This document shows, in pieces, positions 43,391 through 53,293 of a DNA stretch of 64,000 bases. The notes beneath the pieces are model-generated. The model was not told the origin of the DNA, ran no database searches, and worked only from the letters and a program-made list of their open reading frames with translations. The stretch's first letter is position 1, and each line of letters opens with the position of its first letter. This stretch comes from Streptomyces puniciscabiei (GTDB lineage Bacteria; Actinomycetota; Actinomycetes; Streptomycetales; Streptomycetaceae), in NCBI RefSeq assembly GCF_006715785.1, contig NZ_VFNX01000008.1:1-64000 (forward strand), read 5' to 3'. The position numbers and the translations under genes were made by a program.

Positions 43391-44509
43391 CTACCCCGAG
43401 GGCTCGTGAGGCCCGGGGTGCCTGGAGCGGACGGCGACGGCGGCGATGTCGTCGTCGAGCCTCCCGCCGCCGTAGTGGAGGAGGTCTCGGTGAAGCTGGT
43501 CCAGCAGCTCGCGGGGCGCCGCCGGGCCGAGCTGCCGCATCCACTCCGCCAGCGGGAAGAACGTGCCGCTGCGGTCCCGGGTCTCGGTCACCCCGTCGGT
43601 GTAGAGCAGCAACTGGTCGCCCGAGGCGAAGGCGACGGTGTCGACGTGGTAGTCGTCCCCGAGGAGCGCCGAGAGATTGAGGGGCGGCGAGGGGACCGTG
43701 GGCTCAAGGACGCGGATCTCTCCGCTCTGCATCAGCAGTGGCGGAGGGTGCCCGCAGTTGAGGACTTTCACATGCCCACCGGCGTACGGGATCTCGGCGA
43801 TCAGAGCGGTGGCGAAGTGCTCGGGCTGGTCCGGATCGATGATCGCGAGGCTGTAGCGGCACATGCTGGTCTCCAGGCGATGGATGATGCCCCTCAGGTC
43901 GGGCTGGTCGTACGCGTTCTCCCGGAAGCAGTTGATCACCGCTGAGGCCGCCCCCACCGCCGACAGCCCCTTGCCCCGCACGTCACCGATGAGCAGCCGA
44001 ACCCCGTACGGTGTGTCGGCCACCTCATAGAAGTCACCTCCGATCCGGGCCTGCTCCTGGGCCGCCAGATACAGCGACTCGATCTCGACGTCCTGGACCC
44101 GGCGCGGCAGCGGACGCAGCAGCACCTGCTGCGCCGCGTCGGCGACGAGCCGGATCTGGAAGAGTGTCTCCTCCCGCTGGAGCCGCAGGTGGCTGGTATA
44201 GGCGGCCGCCAAAGTGACCGCGACGATCGCAGCCGCCGTGTAGGGCGTGCCCAGATCGGTGTACACGAGGCTGAGCCCGATCATGACCAGCAGGCAGAAC
44301 GCCCCCAGCAGGATCGTCGCGAGCACGGGCCACATCGCGGCGGCGAGGGCGGGCGCGGCGGGCAGGAGACGGCTGAAGGCGATCTCCCTGGGGGTGGCGA
44401 AGGCCAGGGCGGCGATGACGACGGTGAGGATCAGGGGGGACAGCAGTACGGGCTCGCGTGGGCCACCGTACGGAGGGCGGTGACGCCGCGGCCGTCCTGT
44501 CCTGATCAC
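43391..44509 (-). CDS. Membrane SpoIIE-type PP2C phosphatase
   Basis: The 372-residue product has ~4 N-terminal membrane segments (LLSPLILTVVIAALAFA; MWPVLATILLGAFCLLVMIGL; YTAAAIVAVTLAAAYT) and a cytosolic PP2C domain: metal ligands in RIGGDFYE, GDVRGKGLSAV and the C-terminal LDDDIAAVAV; NCGHPPPLL and LLLYTDGVTE are standard. Such enzymes dephosphorylate anti-anti-sigma proteins. GTG start with no strong ribosome site. A second, similar phosphatase is at 58883-60028. Confidence 0.9.
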   Translation of the reverse strand: MIRTGRPRRHRPPYGGPREPVLLSPLILTVVIAALAFATPREIAFSRLLPAAPALAAAMWPVLATILLGAFCLLVMIGLSLVYTDLGTPYTAAAIVAVTLAAAYTSHLRLQREETLFQIRLVADAAQQVLLRPLPRRVQDVEIESLYLAAQEQARIGGDFYEVADTPYGVRLLIGDVRGKGLSAVGAASAVINCFRENAYDQPDLRGIIHRLETSMCRYSLAIIDPDQPEHFATALIAEIPYAGGHVKVLNCGHPPPLLMQSGEIRVLEPTVPSPPLNLSALLGDDYHVDTVAFASGDQLLLYTDGVTETRDRSGTFFPLAEWMRQLGPAAPRELLDQLHRDLLHYGGGRLDDDIAAVAVRSRHPGPHEPSG

Positions 44510-44673
44510 AAAGGTATCTTATCGGGGCATAACGGGCTTCGTTGTACGAGAGCGCATGCTGCCTGAACAGTGTCGATACACTCCACCGCTTACTCCCCAC
44601 ACTGACGGGGCGGGGCGCGAGCGATCGATCAGGACGTTCGAAACTTTCGACGGCAACCCCAGGAACAGCCGGC

Positions 44674-45342
44674 TCAATTTCGCCGGACATTTCGGAGGGC
44701 GTCCACGGCCTCGTCGATCCGGAGCGGGGCGCCGGTCGCGGCCCGGACCTCCTCCGCTGTGATGCCGGGCGCGGTCTCGACCAGTCTCAGTCCCGCGGCG
44801 GTGACGTCGATGACGGCCAGGTCGGTGATGATCCGGTCGACCACGCGGCGGCCCGTGGCGGGCAGGGTGAGCTCGTCGACGATCTTGGGGGAGCCGTCCT
44901 TGGCGACGTGCTCCATGACGACCAGCAGCCGACGGGCGCCGTGGACCAGATCCATCGCACCGCCCATGCCCTTGACCATCTTGCCGGGGATCATCCAGTT
45001 GGCCAGATCGCCACGGGCCGAGACCTGCATGGCACCCAGCACGGAGACGTCGATCCGGCCGGCCCGGATCATCCCGAAGGAGAAGGCCGAATCGAAGTAG
45101 GCGGTGCCCGGGATGGTGGTCACCGTCTCCTTCCCCGCGTTGATCAGGTCGGGGTGCTCCTCGCCCTCGTACGGGTAGGGGCCGACGCCCAGGATGCCGT
45201 TCTCCGAGTGCAGCACCACATGCACCCCGTCCGGCAGGTGGTTGGGGATCAGGGTGGGCAGGCCGATGCCCAGATTGACGTACTGGCCGTCGCGCAGTTC
45301 GCGGGCGGCGCGGGCGGCGAGTTGGTTCCGGTCGAGCGGCAT
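44674..45342 (-). CDS. scoB: 3-oxoacid CoA-transferase subunit B
   Basis: The 222-residue beta subunit has the conserved [14 protein letters not shown], the catalytic Glu in [14 protein letters not shown], and [15 protein letters not shown]. With ScoA it moves CoA from succinyl-CoA to acetoacetate, the last step of 3-hydroxybutyrate use. ATG lies 2 nt after the ScoA stop with GAGGAG upstream. Confidence 0.92.
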   Translation of the reverse strand: MPLDRNQLAARAARELRDGQYVNLGIGLPTLIPNHLPDGVHVVLHSENGILGVGPYPYEGEEHPDLINAGKETVTTIPGTAYFDSAFSFGMIRAGRIDVSVLGAMQVSARGDLANWMIPGKMVKGMGGAMDLVHGARRLLVVMEHVAKDGSPKIVDELTLPATGRRVVDRIITDLAVIDVTAAGLRLVETAPGITAEEVRAATGAPLRIDEAVDALRNVRRN

Positions 45343-45344
45343 GG

Positions 45345-46145
45345 TCACTTCTCCTCGGAGTCGGTGCGCGATGTGGTCGCTGCGGCGCCGGTGCGCGCCG
45401 GCCGCACGGTGCGGCGCTCGATGCGCTTGTCCAGCGAGTGATCGACGGCGACCACCCGGTCCACGTACACGCCCGGCAGGTGGATGTGGTCCGGCGGCAA
45501 CTCCCCGGGTTCGACGATGCGTTCGGCCTCCACCACGGTCACGCGGCCCGCCATCGCGCACAGCGGGTTGAAGTTGCGCGCCGCGGCGTGAAACACGCAG
45601 TTGCCGTGCCGGTCCGCGACGGCCGCACGCACCAGCCCGAAGTCGGCCGTGATGGCTTCCTCCAGCAGGTAGCGGCGGCCGCCGAACTCCCGTGTCTCCT
45701 TGGGCGGGGAGGTCACCGCGACGCCGCCGTCAGGGGTGTGGCGCCAGGGCAGGCCGCCCTCCTCCACCTGGGTGCCCACCCCTGCCGGGGTGTAGAAGGC
45801 GGGGATGCCGGTGCCGCCGGCCCGCAGCCGCTCGGCGAGCGTGCCCTGCGGCGTCAGCTCCACCTCCAGTTCGCCGCAGAGGTACTGGCGGGCGAACTCC
45901 TTGTTCTCCCCCACGTAGGAAGACGTCATCCGGGCGATCCGGCCGGTCCGCAGCAGCAGGCCCAGTCCCCAGTCGTCCACACCGCAGTTGTTGGACACGA
46001 CCCGCAGACCGGATGGGCCGGCCTCGGCCAGCGCGGCGATCAGCGTCGACGGGATTCCGCACAGGCCGAAGCCGCCCACCGCGAGGGTCGCACCGTCGGG
46101 GATGTCCGCCACTGCCCGCCCGACCGCGGCCATCACTTTGTCCAT
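45345..46145 (-). CDS. scoA: 3-oxoacid CoA-transferase subunit A
   Basis: The 266-residue alpha subunit has [39 protein letters not shown] and the glycine-rich pocket. A C-terminal extension ([15 protein letters not shown] onwards) is usual in actinobacteria. ATG is preceded by GGAAGG. It and ScoB form a two-gene unit 225 nt after the PucR-type regulator gene. Confidence 0.92.
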   Translation of the reverse strand: MDKVMAAVGRAVADIPDGATLAVGGFGLCGIPSTLIAALAEAGPSGLRVVSNNCGVDDWGLGLLLRTGRIARMTSSYVGENKEFARQYLCGELEVELTPQGTLAERLRAGGTGIPAFYTPAGVGTQVEEGGLPWRHTPDGGVAVTSPPKETREFGGRRYLLEEAITADFGLVRAAVADRHGNCVFHAAARNFNPLCAMAGRVTVVEAERIVEPGELPPDHIHLPGVYVDRVVAVDHSLDKRIERRTVRPARTGAAATTSRTDSEEK

Positions 46146-46370
46146 GCCGTTTCCTTCCCCACCGGGATTCGTTCCGTTCTTCGGCCCGGCCCGCCCGCCG
46201 TGGCGCGACGGAGACCAGGCATTCCTCACCCTTACGGCACCGGACGTCACCGACCATGTGTGACGTCGCTACGAATGGGCCGGCAGGCACGGTGCTCGCC
46301 ACCATGTCTCCAGGGGGTCTGCGGAGCAGGCGGGATGGAGGAGTTGTGAGACCGGCCGCCCCGGACGGTG

Positions 46371-48323
46371 TCAGGCTTCCGACAACAGGTGCAGGCGCAG
46401 GGCGAGTTGGAGTTCCAGGGCCCGCTCGGGGGCGTTCCAGTCAGGGCCGAGCAGCGCCTGGATGCGCTCCAGCCGCTGCACGACGGTGTTCACATGCACG
46501 TGCAGCTCCTCCTTGGCCCGGGTCAGGCTCCCGCCGCAGCCGAAGTAGGCGTGCAGGGTGCGCACCAGTCGGGTGCCGCGCTGGGCGTCGTACTCGAGCA
46601 ACGGTCCCAGGGTGGTGGCGACGAAACCGCGCACGTCGTGGTCCTTGCCCAGCAGCACCCCGAGGAAGCCGAGCTCCGCGGCGCACGCTCCGGTGCCGTC
46701 GCGGCCGAGCACGTGCAGGGCCTTCAGACAGCGCGCGCTCTCGGCGTGGGCGTCGGCGATCGCCCGTGGGCCTGTGGCGGGTCCGGCGCCGGCCACCGTG
46801 ACCGGCGCGCCGGCCAGTTGGGTGAGCTGCCCGGCGGCGACCCGGGCCGCCTCGCCCGGCCCGGTGCCGTCGTCCGGCAGCAACAGCACGACGGCGCCCT
46901 CGTGTTCCGCGCTGCCGCTGCCGCATCCGAACAGGTACTGCACCGCCGCAGCGGCGAGCCGCTCCCCGGCCGCGTCTCCGGCCGCGGCGGCGAGCACCAG
47001 GTGGGGCCGGTTCAGGTCGATGCCCAGACGGCGGCCACGGTCCACCAAACCGGACGGGTCGCGGTCGGGCGCGGTGAGCAAGTCGGTGATGAGGTCGCCA
47101 CGCACCCGGTTCTCGGTCTCGGCGACCGAGCGTCGCAGCAACAGCAGCAGAGCGGTGACGACGCCGCTGCGCTCGAACAGGCGCCGGTCGGGCCCGTCCA
47201 GCTCCGGGCGTCCGTGCAGGACCAGGCAGCCGAGCAGTTCCTGCCCGGCCAGCACGGCGCAGACCCAGCGGCCGTCGCGGAACACCGCGTGGGCGGCGGC
47301 GCGTGAGCTCTCGGCGGCGGCGACCAGGGCCGCGGCGTCCGCGGCACTCACGGCGTCCGGTGGGCCCCAGGTGAACACGCCGTCGTCCCCGGCGGCCTTG
47401 GTGAGCGGCCACCCGGCGCCGTCGTGCACGACGACGGCACCCTGCAGCAGGCCCGCCACGGCGGCGGCCACGTCCGAGATGTCACCGCCGCGCAGCACCA
47501 GATCGGTGAGCCGGTCGTGGGCCTCCTCGGCGCGCTGCATGGCGGCGGAGTTCTCCCGGATGACGGCGTTGGCCTCGGCGAGCTCGGCGAGCGCCGCCCG
47601 TGCGTCGGCCATGGCCTTGGCGGTGTCGATGGCGATGGCGGCGTGGGCGGCCAGCGAGCACAGCAGCGCGACCTCGTCGGGAGAGAAGGTGCGTGGCGTG
47701 CGATCCGCTGCGAAGAGCGCGCCGATGACCTGCCCGCCGCTGCCGGAACCCAGCAGCAGCGGTACGCCGAGGATCGCGACGAGGCCCTCGTCCAGGACCC
47801 CGGCGTCGATGCTGCCGGTGTGCAGGAACCGGCCGTCGGTGCGGTAGTCCGGGGACGCGTAAGGGCGGGCGGTCTGCGCGACGAGGCCGCCGAGGCCTTC
47901 ACCGAGTTGCAGGCGCAGGTTCTGGAACAGCTCCGACACCGATCCGTCGGTGACCCGCATATAGGTGTCCCCCGCCTCCTCGTCCGGCAGCGTGAGGTAG
48001 GCCGTGTCGGTGCCGAGGAGCATGCGGGCGCGGCGCACGATGGAGCGCAGTACGGCGTCGAGGTCACGCAGCGCCGCGAGGTCGCCGGCGGTGTCGAAGA
48101 GGGCGGTCAGCTCCGCCTCGCGGCGCCGGTGCTGCCTGAGCACGCTCTGGACGCGCAGCGCTGCTTCGGTGGCCTGCTCGACTTGAGCGAGTTCCGCCGC
48201 CGGGATGCTGCTGCGCCGCGCCTCGGCGGCGACTGCTCCGAGGTCCTCGGCGGGAGCGCCCTCGGCGAGGAGGTCGAGCAGCCTGCGCAGGTGCGGGGCG
48301 ACGTGGGTGGGTTCTTGGGGCAT
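46371..48323 (-). CDS. GAF-domain PucR/CdaR-type transcriptional regulator
   Basis: The 650-residue product has a short N-terminal helix region, a GAF sensor domain (~80-235; VRRARMLLGTDTAYLTLPDEE ... GVPLLLGSGSGGQVIGALF), a coiled-coil linker, and a C-terminal PucR helix-turn-helix (YFGCGGSLTRAKEELHVHVNTVVQRLERI). It lies between the transporter/dehydrogenase genes and ScoAB, so it probably senses a ketone body and activates the locus. A strong terminator separates it from the transporter gene upstream, so it has its own promoter. Confidence 0.85.
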   Translation of the reverse strand: MPQEPTHVAPHLRRLLDLLAEGAPAEDLGAVAAEARRSSIPAAELAQVEQATEAALRVQSVLRQHRRREAELTALFDTAGDLAALRDLDAVLRSIVRRARMLLGTDTAYLTLPDEEAGDTYMRVTDGSVSELFQNLRLQLGEGLGGLVAQTARPYASPDYRTDGRFLHTGSIDAGVLDEGLVAILGVPLLLGSGSGGQVIGALFAADRTPRTFSPDEVALLCSLAAHAAIAIDTAKAMADARAALAELAEANAVIRENSAAMQRAEEAHDRLTDLVLRGGDISDVAAAVAGLLQGAVVVHDGAGWPLTKAAGDDGVFTWGPPDAVSAADAAALVAAAESSRAAAHAVFRDGRWVCAVLAGQELLGCLVLHGRPELDGPDRRLFERSGVVTALLLLLRRSVAETENRVRGDLITDLLTAPDRDPSGLVDRGRRLGIDLNRPHLVLAAAAGDAAGERLAAAAVQYLFGCGSGSAEHEGAVVLLLPDDGTGPGEAARVAAGQLTQLAGAPVTVAGAGPATGPRAIADAHAESARCLKALHVLGRDGTGACAAELGFLGVLLGKDHDVRGFVATTLGPLLEYDAQRGTRLVRTLHAYFGCGGSLTRAKEELHVHVNTVVQRLERIQALLGPDWNAPERALELQLALRLHLLSEA

Positions 48324-48379
48324 GGGCGGGCCATCGTTCGGGAGTCGGTGAGGCGGTGGGACCGGTCAGCGGTGACAGC

Positions 48380-48416
48380 GGGGGCCGGGTCTCCCGACCG
48401 GAGAGACCCGGCCCCC
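48380..48416 (-). terminator. Strong terminator after MFS transporter gene
   Basis: A perfect 14-bp stem (GGGGGCCGGGTCTC and complement) with a 9-nt loop lies 24 nt after the transporter stop and 57 nt before the regulator start. Confidence 0.85.
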
Positions 48417-48439
48417 GGTCGGGGACTCGGCGACGGGCG

Positions 48440-49846
48440 TCAGGTGGAGGCGGCCGTCTGCTGGTCCGCGGTGGGCCGTGCGGCGGTGTCGTCCGGGTCG
48501 ATGGCGGCCAGATCGGTGCCGCGGGTCTCCCGGGCCGCGATGACGGCGATCACGGTGATCAGGGCGGCCAGACCGACGTACACCGAGATCGGGGTGGAAG
48601 TGCCGTAGGAGCTCAGCAGCGCGGTGGCGATCAGCGGGGCGGGGGCGCCTGCGGCCACCGAGGAGAGCTGGGCACCGATGGAGGCACCGGTGTAGCGCAT
48701 CCGGGTGGCGAACAGCTCGGAGAAGAAGGCGGCCTGCGGGGCGTACATGGCGCTGTGGAAGACCAGGCCGACGGTGACGGCGAGCACGAGCGCGGGGAAG
48801 GACCTGGTGTCGAGCAGGCCGAAGAAGGCCCAGGACCACAGGCCCACGCCGACCGCACCCACCAGGTACACCGGCTTGCGGCCGATCCGGTCGGAGAGCG
48901 CACCGAACAGCGGGATCAGGCAGAACTGCACGGCCGAGCCGATCAGCACGGCATTCAGCGACGTCTGCTTGCCGATCTTCAGATGGTCCACGCAGTAGGT
49001 GAGGACGAAGGCGGTGATCACGTAGTACGAGATGTTCTCGGCCATCCGGGCGCCCATCGCGACCAGGACGTCGCGCCAGTGGTTGCGCAGGACGGCGACG
49101 AACGGCAGCTGCTCGGCCTTCTGTTCGGCCTTGCGCCGCTCGGCCTTGGCGAGTGCTTCCTTGAACAGCGGGGACTCGTCGACCGACAGCCGGATCCACA
49201 GGCCGATCATGACCAGTACGGCCGAGAGCAGGAAGGGCACGCGCCAGCCCCAGGAGTTGAACGCGTCGTCGCTCAGCAGGCTGGTCATCAGGGAGAGGAC
49301 GCCGACGGCGAGCAGGTTGCCGGCCGGGGCGCCGCCCTGCGGCCAGGAGGCCCAGAACCCGCGCTTTCGGGGGTCGCCGTGTTCGGACACGAGCAGCACG
49401 GCGCCGCCCCACTCTCCGCCGAGAGCGAAGCCCTGGATCAGACGCAGGGTGGTGAGCAGCAGCGGAGCGGCGACGCCGATGGTGTCGTAGCCGGGGACGC
49501 ACCCGATCAGGGCGGTGGAGACGCCCATCATCAGCAGGCTGATGACCAGGAGCTTCTTACGGCCCAGGCGGTCGCCGAAGTGACCGAAGACGACGGCGCC
49601 GACCGGGCGGGCGGCGAAGCCGATGGCGTAGGTGAGGAAGGAGAGCAGGGTGCCGGTCAGCGGGTCCGACTCCGGGAAGAACACGTGGCCGAAGACCAGC
49701 GCGGCGGCGGAGCCGTAGAGGAAGTAGTCGTACCACTCGATGGTGGTGCCGATCAGGCTGGCCGCGACGATCTTGCCGAGACCGCCTGGTCTTCCGGAGG
49801 TGCCTGGGTCGTTCACGGCGGTGTGAGCGCTGGGCATGGTTGTCAC
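48440..49846 (-). CDS. MFS transporter, metabolite:H+ symporter type
   Basis: The 468-residue product has twelve membrane spans of the MHS subfamily (ShiA/ProP-like): the start GTTIEWYDYFLYGSAAALVFG, the loop GHFGDRLGRKKLL between TM2 and TM3, LQGFALGGEWGGA-type helix 4 (reads LIQGFALGGEWGGAVLLV), and the second-half loop SDRIGRKPVY. These import small organic acids or betaines; here 3-hydroxybutyrate is the likely cargo (inference). The start is GTG at 49846; ATG at 49837 is an alternative. Confidence 0.88.
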   Translation of the reverse strand: MTTMPSAHTAVNDPGTSGRPGGLGKIVAASLIGTTIEWYDYFLYGSAAALVFGHVFFPESDPLTGTLLSFLTYAIGFAARPVGAVVFGHFGDRLGRKKLLVISLLMMGVSTALIGCVPGYDTIGVAAPLLLTTLRLIQGFALGGEWGGAVLLVSEHGDPRKRGFWASWPQGGAPAGNLLAVGVLSLMTSLLSDDAFNSWGWRVPFLLSAVLVMIGLWIRLSVDESPLFKEALAKAERRKAEQKAEQLPFVAVLRNHWRDVLVAMGARMAENISYYVITAFVLTYCVDHLKIGKQTSLNAVLIGSAVQFCLIPLFGALSDRIGRKPVYLVGAVGVGLWSWAFFGLLDTRSFPALVLAVTVGLVFHSAMYAPQAAFFSELFATRMRYTGASIGAQLSSVAAGAPAPLIATALLSSYGTSTPISVYVGLAALITVIAVIAARETRGTDLAAIDPDDTAARPTADQQTAAST

Positions 49847-49966
49847 CGTTTCGGAGTGAGAAGGGAGCGGATCCGCCGGGCTCGGCCGGTGTCGGGTGAC
49901 GGTCGAGCGGGTCCGGGGGCGAGTGGATGGGGACAGACGGGGACAGGGGCAGACCGGGAAAGGCCG

Positions 49967-50794
49967 TCAGTGGGCCGTCCAGCCGCCGTCGAGGGGGATC
50001 GAGCTGCCTGTGATATAGCCGCTGCGCTCGGTGCAGAGCCACAGGGCCGCCGCGGCGACCTCCGCCGGCTCGATCAGGCGCTTGATCGCGGTGCGCTCCA
50101 GGAACACCTGGTCCGTCACGTCTGCCGCCGGTATGCCGTGGGCGGCGGCCTGGTTGGCGATCTGTTCCTCGACGAGCGGGGTGCGGACGTAGCCGGGGTT
50201 GACGCAGTTGCTGGTCACACCGTGCGCGGCTCCCTCCAGGGCGACCACCTTGCTCAGTCCCTCCAGGGCGTGCTTCGCGGCGACGTACGCCGATTTGTAG
50301 GGGCTGGCCCGCAGGCCGTGCACGGAGGAGACGTTGACCACCCGGCCCCACTCCCGCGCGTACATGTGCGGCAGGGTGCGGCGCAGGATGCGGAACGGGG
50401 CCTCCACCATGACCCGTTGGATCAGCGTGAAGCGCTCCGGGGGGAACTCGTGCAGGGGAGCGACGTGCTGCAGACCCGCGTTGTTGACCACGATGTCGGC
50501 GTCGTCCGGCAGCATGTCCACGGCCTCGGACTCGGAGAGGTCGGCCACGACGGCGATGCCGCCGATCGCCTCCGCCACCTCCTTGGCGGCCTCCGCGGCC
50601 CGGTCCACCACGTAGACCTCGGCCCCGGCCGCGGCGAAGTGCTCGGCACAGGCCCGGCCGATTCCACTGGCCGCGCCGGTGACCAGGGCTTTGCGGCCCG
50701 CGAGGAATCGGGTCGAGCCCGCCGCGGACACCGCGGCAGCGCTCGGTCCGGGGAACTGGGGAGGACTCTCGGCGGAGTTCCTGGTGCTTTCCAT
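49967..50794 (-). CDS. 3-hydroxybutyrate dehydrogenase-like SDR
   Basis: The 275-residue SDR has ALVTGAASGIGRACAEHFA, VNNAGLQHVAPLHEFP, NVSSVHGLRASPYKSAYVAAKHALEG and NCVNPGYVRTPLVEEQI, which closely match bacterial D-3-hydroxybutyrate dehydrogenases (LQHVxPxxxFP and PGYVxTPLVxxQI are typical). It converts 3-hydroxybutyrate to acetoacetate with NAD+. ATG at 50794 has a poor ribosome site; the first ~30 residues are not conserved-looking. It is 120 nt before the transporter gene. Confidence 0.88.
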   Translation of the reverse strand: MESTRNSAESPPQFPGPSAAAVSAAGSTRFLAGRKALVTGAASGIGRACAEHFAAAGAEVYVVDRAAEAAKEVAEAIGGIAVVADLSESEAVDMLPDDADIVVNNAGLQHVAPLHEFPPERFTLIQRVMVEAPFRILRRTLPHMYAREWGRVVNVSSVHGLRASPYKSAYVAAKHALEGLSKVVALEGAAHGVTSNCVNPGYVRTPLVEEQIANQAAAHGIPAADVTDQVFLERTAIKRLIEPAEVAAAALWLCTERSGYITGSSIPLDGGWTAH

Positions 50795-51250
50795 GGCGGA
50801 ACACGGTAGGGAGGAACCCGAAGGTGAGACACGTGGGCCGACGACATATTTACGCAGCATCAGGTGGGTGCCAGCACTATGTCCCGACGATCGCCGGCCG
50901 GTGCGGCGGGCGGGGGCTTCCGCGAATGTCCGATACGCCCCCTCACCCATGGCGTCCGGGCCCTGCTCATGCCACGACGGGATCGCCGACACCATGTGTG
51001 CGCGAGCCACGTCGGCTACGGCTTTCCTGGCCGCCCTTCACATGTCGTGGGTCGGCAACCGGTCGTACGGTCCGCTTCGAGTGAGCCGGTACGACGGCGT
51101 GCCCTGGCACCGGCGCATCGCACCGGCCGGCACGGGACGGGCCGGGACGGGCCGGCCGGCCCTGCTCTGCGAAGCGCCCGGCCAGGGCACCGGGCAGCGT
51201 CCGTGCTCCCCCCTTCCCCACTCCTCTCCCCCACCCATAGGAGCCGCCCC
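50795..51250. other. Divergent control region of the PHB locus
   Basis: This 456-bp region separates the 3-hydroxybutyrate dehydrogenase (leftward) from the PHB depolymerase (rightward). It contains the depolymerase ribosome site (AGGAG). I found no convincing palindrome or -10/-35 pair. Open frames running through it look non-coding. Confidence 0.4.
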
Positions 51251-52717
51251 ATGCGTTCCACCCCTGTGCGCACACTCTTCAGGCGCGCCGCTCTTGCCGC
51301 CGGGCTCGGGGCCCTCGCCGCGGGCCTGGGCCTGGTCACTCCCCTCACCCCGGCCGCAGCTGCCGCCGGCACCCTCCAGCAGGTCACGAACTTCGGTTCC
51401 AACCCCGGCAATCTGGCGATGTACGAGTACGCGCCGGCGAACCTCCCCGCCGGCGCTCCGCTGGTCGTCGCCCTGCACGGCTGCACCCAGTCGGCGAGCG
51501 ACTACCACTCGCACTCCGGCTGGCAGAAGTTCGCCGACCAGTGGGGCTTCGCCGTGGTCTATCCGCAGACCGGCACGGCCAACAACAGCCTGTCCTGCTT
51601 CAGTTGGTTCGACTCGGCCAAGGACACCCGCGGCAAGGGCGAAGCAGCCTCGGTCGTGCAGATGGTCGACACGGCCGTGGCGCAGTACAGCTCGGACCGC
51701 ACCCGGATCTACGTCACCGGCCTGTCCGCCGGCGGCGGTATGACCGCCGACCTGCTCGCCGACTACCCGGACGTGTTCGCCGGCGGCGCAGTCGACTCCG
51801 GGCTTCCCGCACAGTGCGCCACCACACAGAGCGCCGCCTCCGGGTGTCAGTACAGCAACCAGAACCTCACCCCGAGGCAGTGGGGCGACAAGGCACGCGG
51901 CTCCTACCCGGGCTACACCGGGCCGTGGCCACGCGTGGCGATCTGGCAGGGAACCTCGGACACCACCGTGGCGCCGGTCAACGGCACAGAACTGCGCGAC
52001 CAGTGGACCGATGTCTGGGGCATCGGACAGACGGCCTCGAGCACCCGGAACCTCACCGGCGGCACCACCGAGAGCGTCTACAACGACTCCGCGGGCCAGC
52101 CCGCCGTCGCCCTCTTCTCGGTCTCCGGCATGGCCCATGGCCTCGCGGTCAACCCCGGTTCGGGCGCCGACCAGTGCGGCAGCACCGGCACCTACTACCT
52201 CAACTACATCTGCTCCAGCTACTACACCGCGAAGTTCTGGGGGCTGGACGGTTCCGGCAGCGGCGCCGGCAGCAGTTCCCTGCCGGCGCCGTCCGGGGTG
52301 ACGGTCACCGGAACCACCGACACCAGTGCGTCGCTGTCCTGGAACGCCGTCAGCGGCGCCGCCTCGTACAACGTCTACCGCGACGGCACGAAGGTCGGTG
52401 CGGCGACGGGTACGTCGTACACCGACGTCGGCCTGTCCGCCGGCACCTCCTACCGGTACACCGTCGCCGCGGTCGACTCCACCGGTGCCGTCGGTGCGTC
52501 CTCCTCGGCCGTCACGGCGACCACGACCGGCGCGGCTCCGCAGTGCTACACCGACAACAACTACAACCAGGTGGCGGCCGGCCGCGCGCACCAGAGCGGT
52601 GGTTACACCTACGCCAACGGCTCCAACCAGAACATGGGGCTGTACAACGTCGCCATCACCCACACGCTCAAGGAGACCTCCTCGGGCTACTTCGTCATCG
52701 CCGACGCCGGTTGCTGA
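51251..52717 (+). CDS. Extracellular poly(3-hydroxybutyrate) depolymerase with Fn3 domain
   Basis: The 488-residue product has a long Sec signal (FRRAALAAGLGALAAGLGL...AAAAA), an alpha/beta-hydrolase esterase domain (~45-340) with oxyanion motif LHGCTQSA, nucleophile GLSAGG, Asp in GTSDTTV and His in GMAHGL, a fibronectin-III domain (~350-435) and a C-terminal ~50-residue region (CYTDNNYNQV...GQ-type Gly/Asn-rich, ending IADAGC) that probably binds the polymer. It cleaves PHB outside the cell to 3-hydroxybutyrate. AGGAG precedes the ATG. Divergent neighbours encode uptake and oxidation of that product. Confidence 0.9.
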   Translation: MRSTPVRTLFRRAALAAGLGALAAGLGLVTPLTPAAAAAGTLQQVTNFGSNPGNLAMYEYAPANLPAGAPLVVALHGCTQSASDYHSHSGWQKFADQWGFAVVYPQTGTANNSLSCFSWFDSAKDTRGKGEAASVVQMVDTAVAQYSSDRTRIYVTGLSAGGGMTADLLADYPDVFAGGAVDSGLPAQCATTQSAASGCQYSNQNLTPRQWGDKARGSYPGYTGPWPRVAIWQGTSDTTVAPVNGTELRDQWTDVWGIGQTASSTRNLTGGTTESVYNDSAGQPAVALFSVSGMAHGLAVNPGSGADQCGSTGTYYLNYICSSYYTAKFWGLDGSGSGAGSSSLPAPSGVTVTGTTDTSASLSWNAVSGAASYNVYRDGTKVGAATGTSYTDVGLSAGTSYRYTVAAVDSTGAVGASSSAVTATTTGAAPQCYTDNNYNQVAAGRAHQSGGYTYANGSNQNMGLYNVAITHTLKETSSGYFVIADAGC

Positions 52718-53214
52718 ACATGGGGGCCGCCGCGCTGCCGTCGCGTACGACGAGCGCCGGCTCCAGCAGCAGCCGTACGGCGACGTCCCGTCCGGGCAGG
52801 GCGCCCCTGGGCGACGAGGTGTTCGACCGCGGCGTCCGTGCCCGAGGCGCCGTCGACATCGACCCTGTCACCGATCTGCCGGCCCGACCACATCCGGCCG
52901 AAGCCGACGAAGGGCACCCTCGATCGCCATGGTCGGTACCGCTGAGCACACAACCGCCGACCTCGTGCTGGGCGAGCAACTCCTCGTATCCGTCGAGGCC
53001 GGGGCCGCCGGGCGGGCAGGCCCAGAGCAGGATCCGGTAACCGGCCTCGTCCGCGGCCTGCGGCAGGGCGTGCAGAACGCGGTCCAGGGCGGGTTGTCCG
53101 GTCGGCGCCGGCTGAATGCCGTAGCCGATCAGTCTGCTGGAGCGGGTGCGCAGCGTCTGCGCGGCGCGGCTGGGGCGGTACCCCGTCTCGCCGGGCGGCC
53201 ATCGCGAGGGTCAC
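52695..53214 (-). pseudogene. Decayed LacI-family regulator
   Basis: Four segments in shifted frames on the minus strand together spell a LacI protein. VTLAMAARR (from GTG 53214) jumps directly to ETGYRPSRAAQTLRTRSSRL, so the helix-turn-helix is deleted. Then RLIGYGIQPAP and GYRILLWACPPGGPG continue; after a frameshift RVPFVGFGRMWSGRQIGD follows; after another frameshift and a deletion of much of the ligand domain comes the C-terminal DVAVRLLLEPALVVRDG. No functional repressor can be made. The intact glycosidase gene 80 nt away on the opposite strand was probably its target. Confidence 0.85.
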
Positions 53215-53259
53215 CGGGCCGCCTTGACTGCCACGGCTCTGGCAACTGACTTAGTGTCT

Positions 53260-53273
53260 TTGGGACGATCCAA
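53260..53273. promoter_or_regulatory. LacI-type operator-like palindrome
   Basis: TTGGGACGATCCAA has the TTGG-CG-CCAA form of LacI-family operators, with imperfect symmetry, and lies between the decayed LacI gene and the debranching enzyme start at 53294. It may now be unbound or bound by a relative of the lost repressor. Confidence 0.45.
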
Positions 53274-53293
53274 CGCTGGGAGGTTCCACTTCC

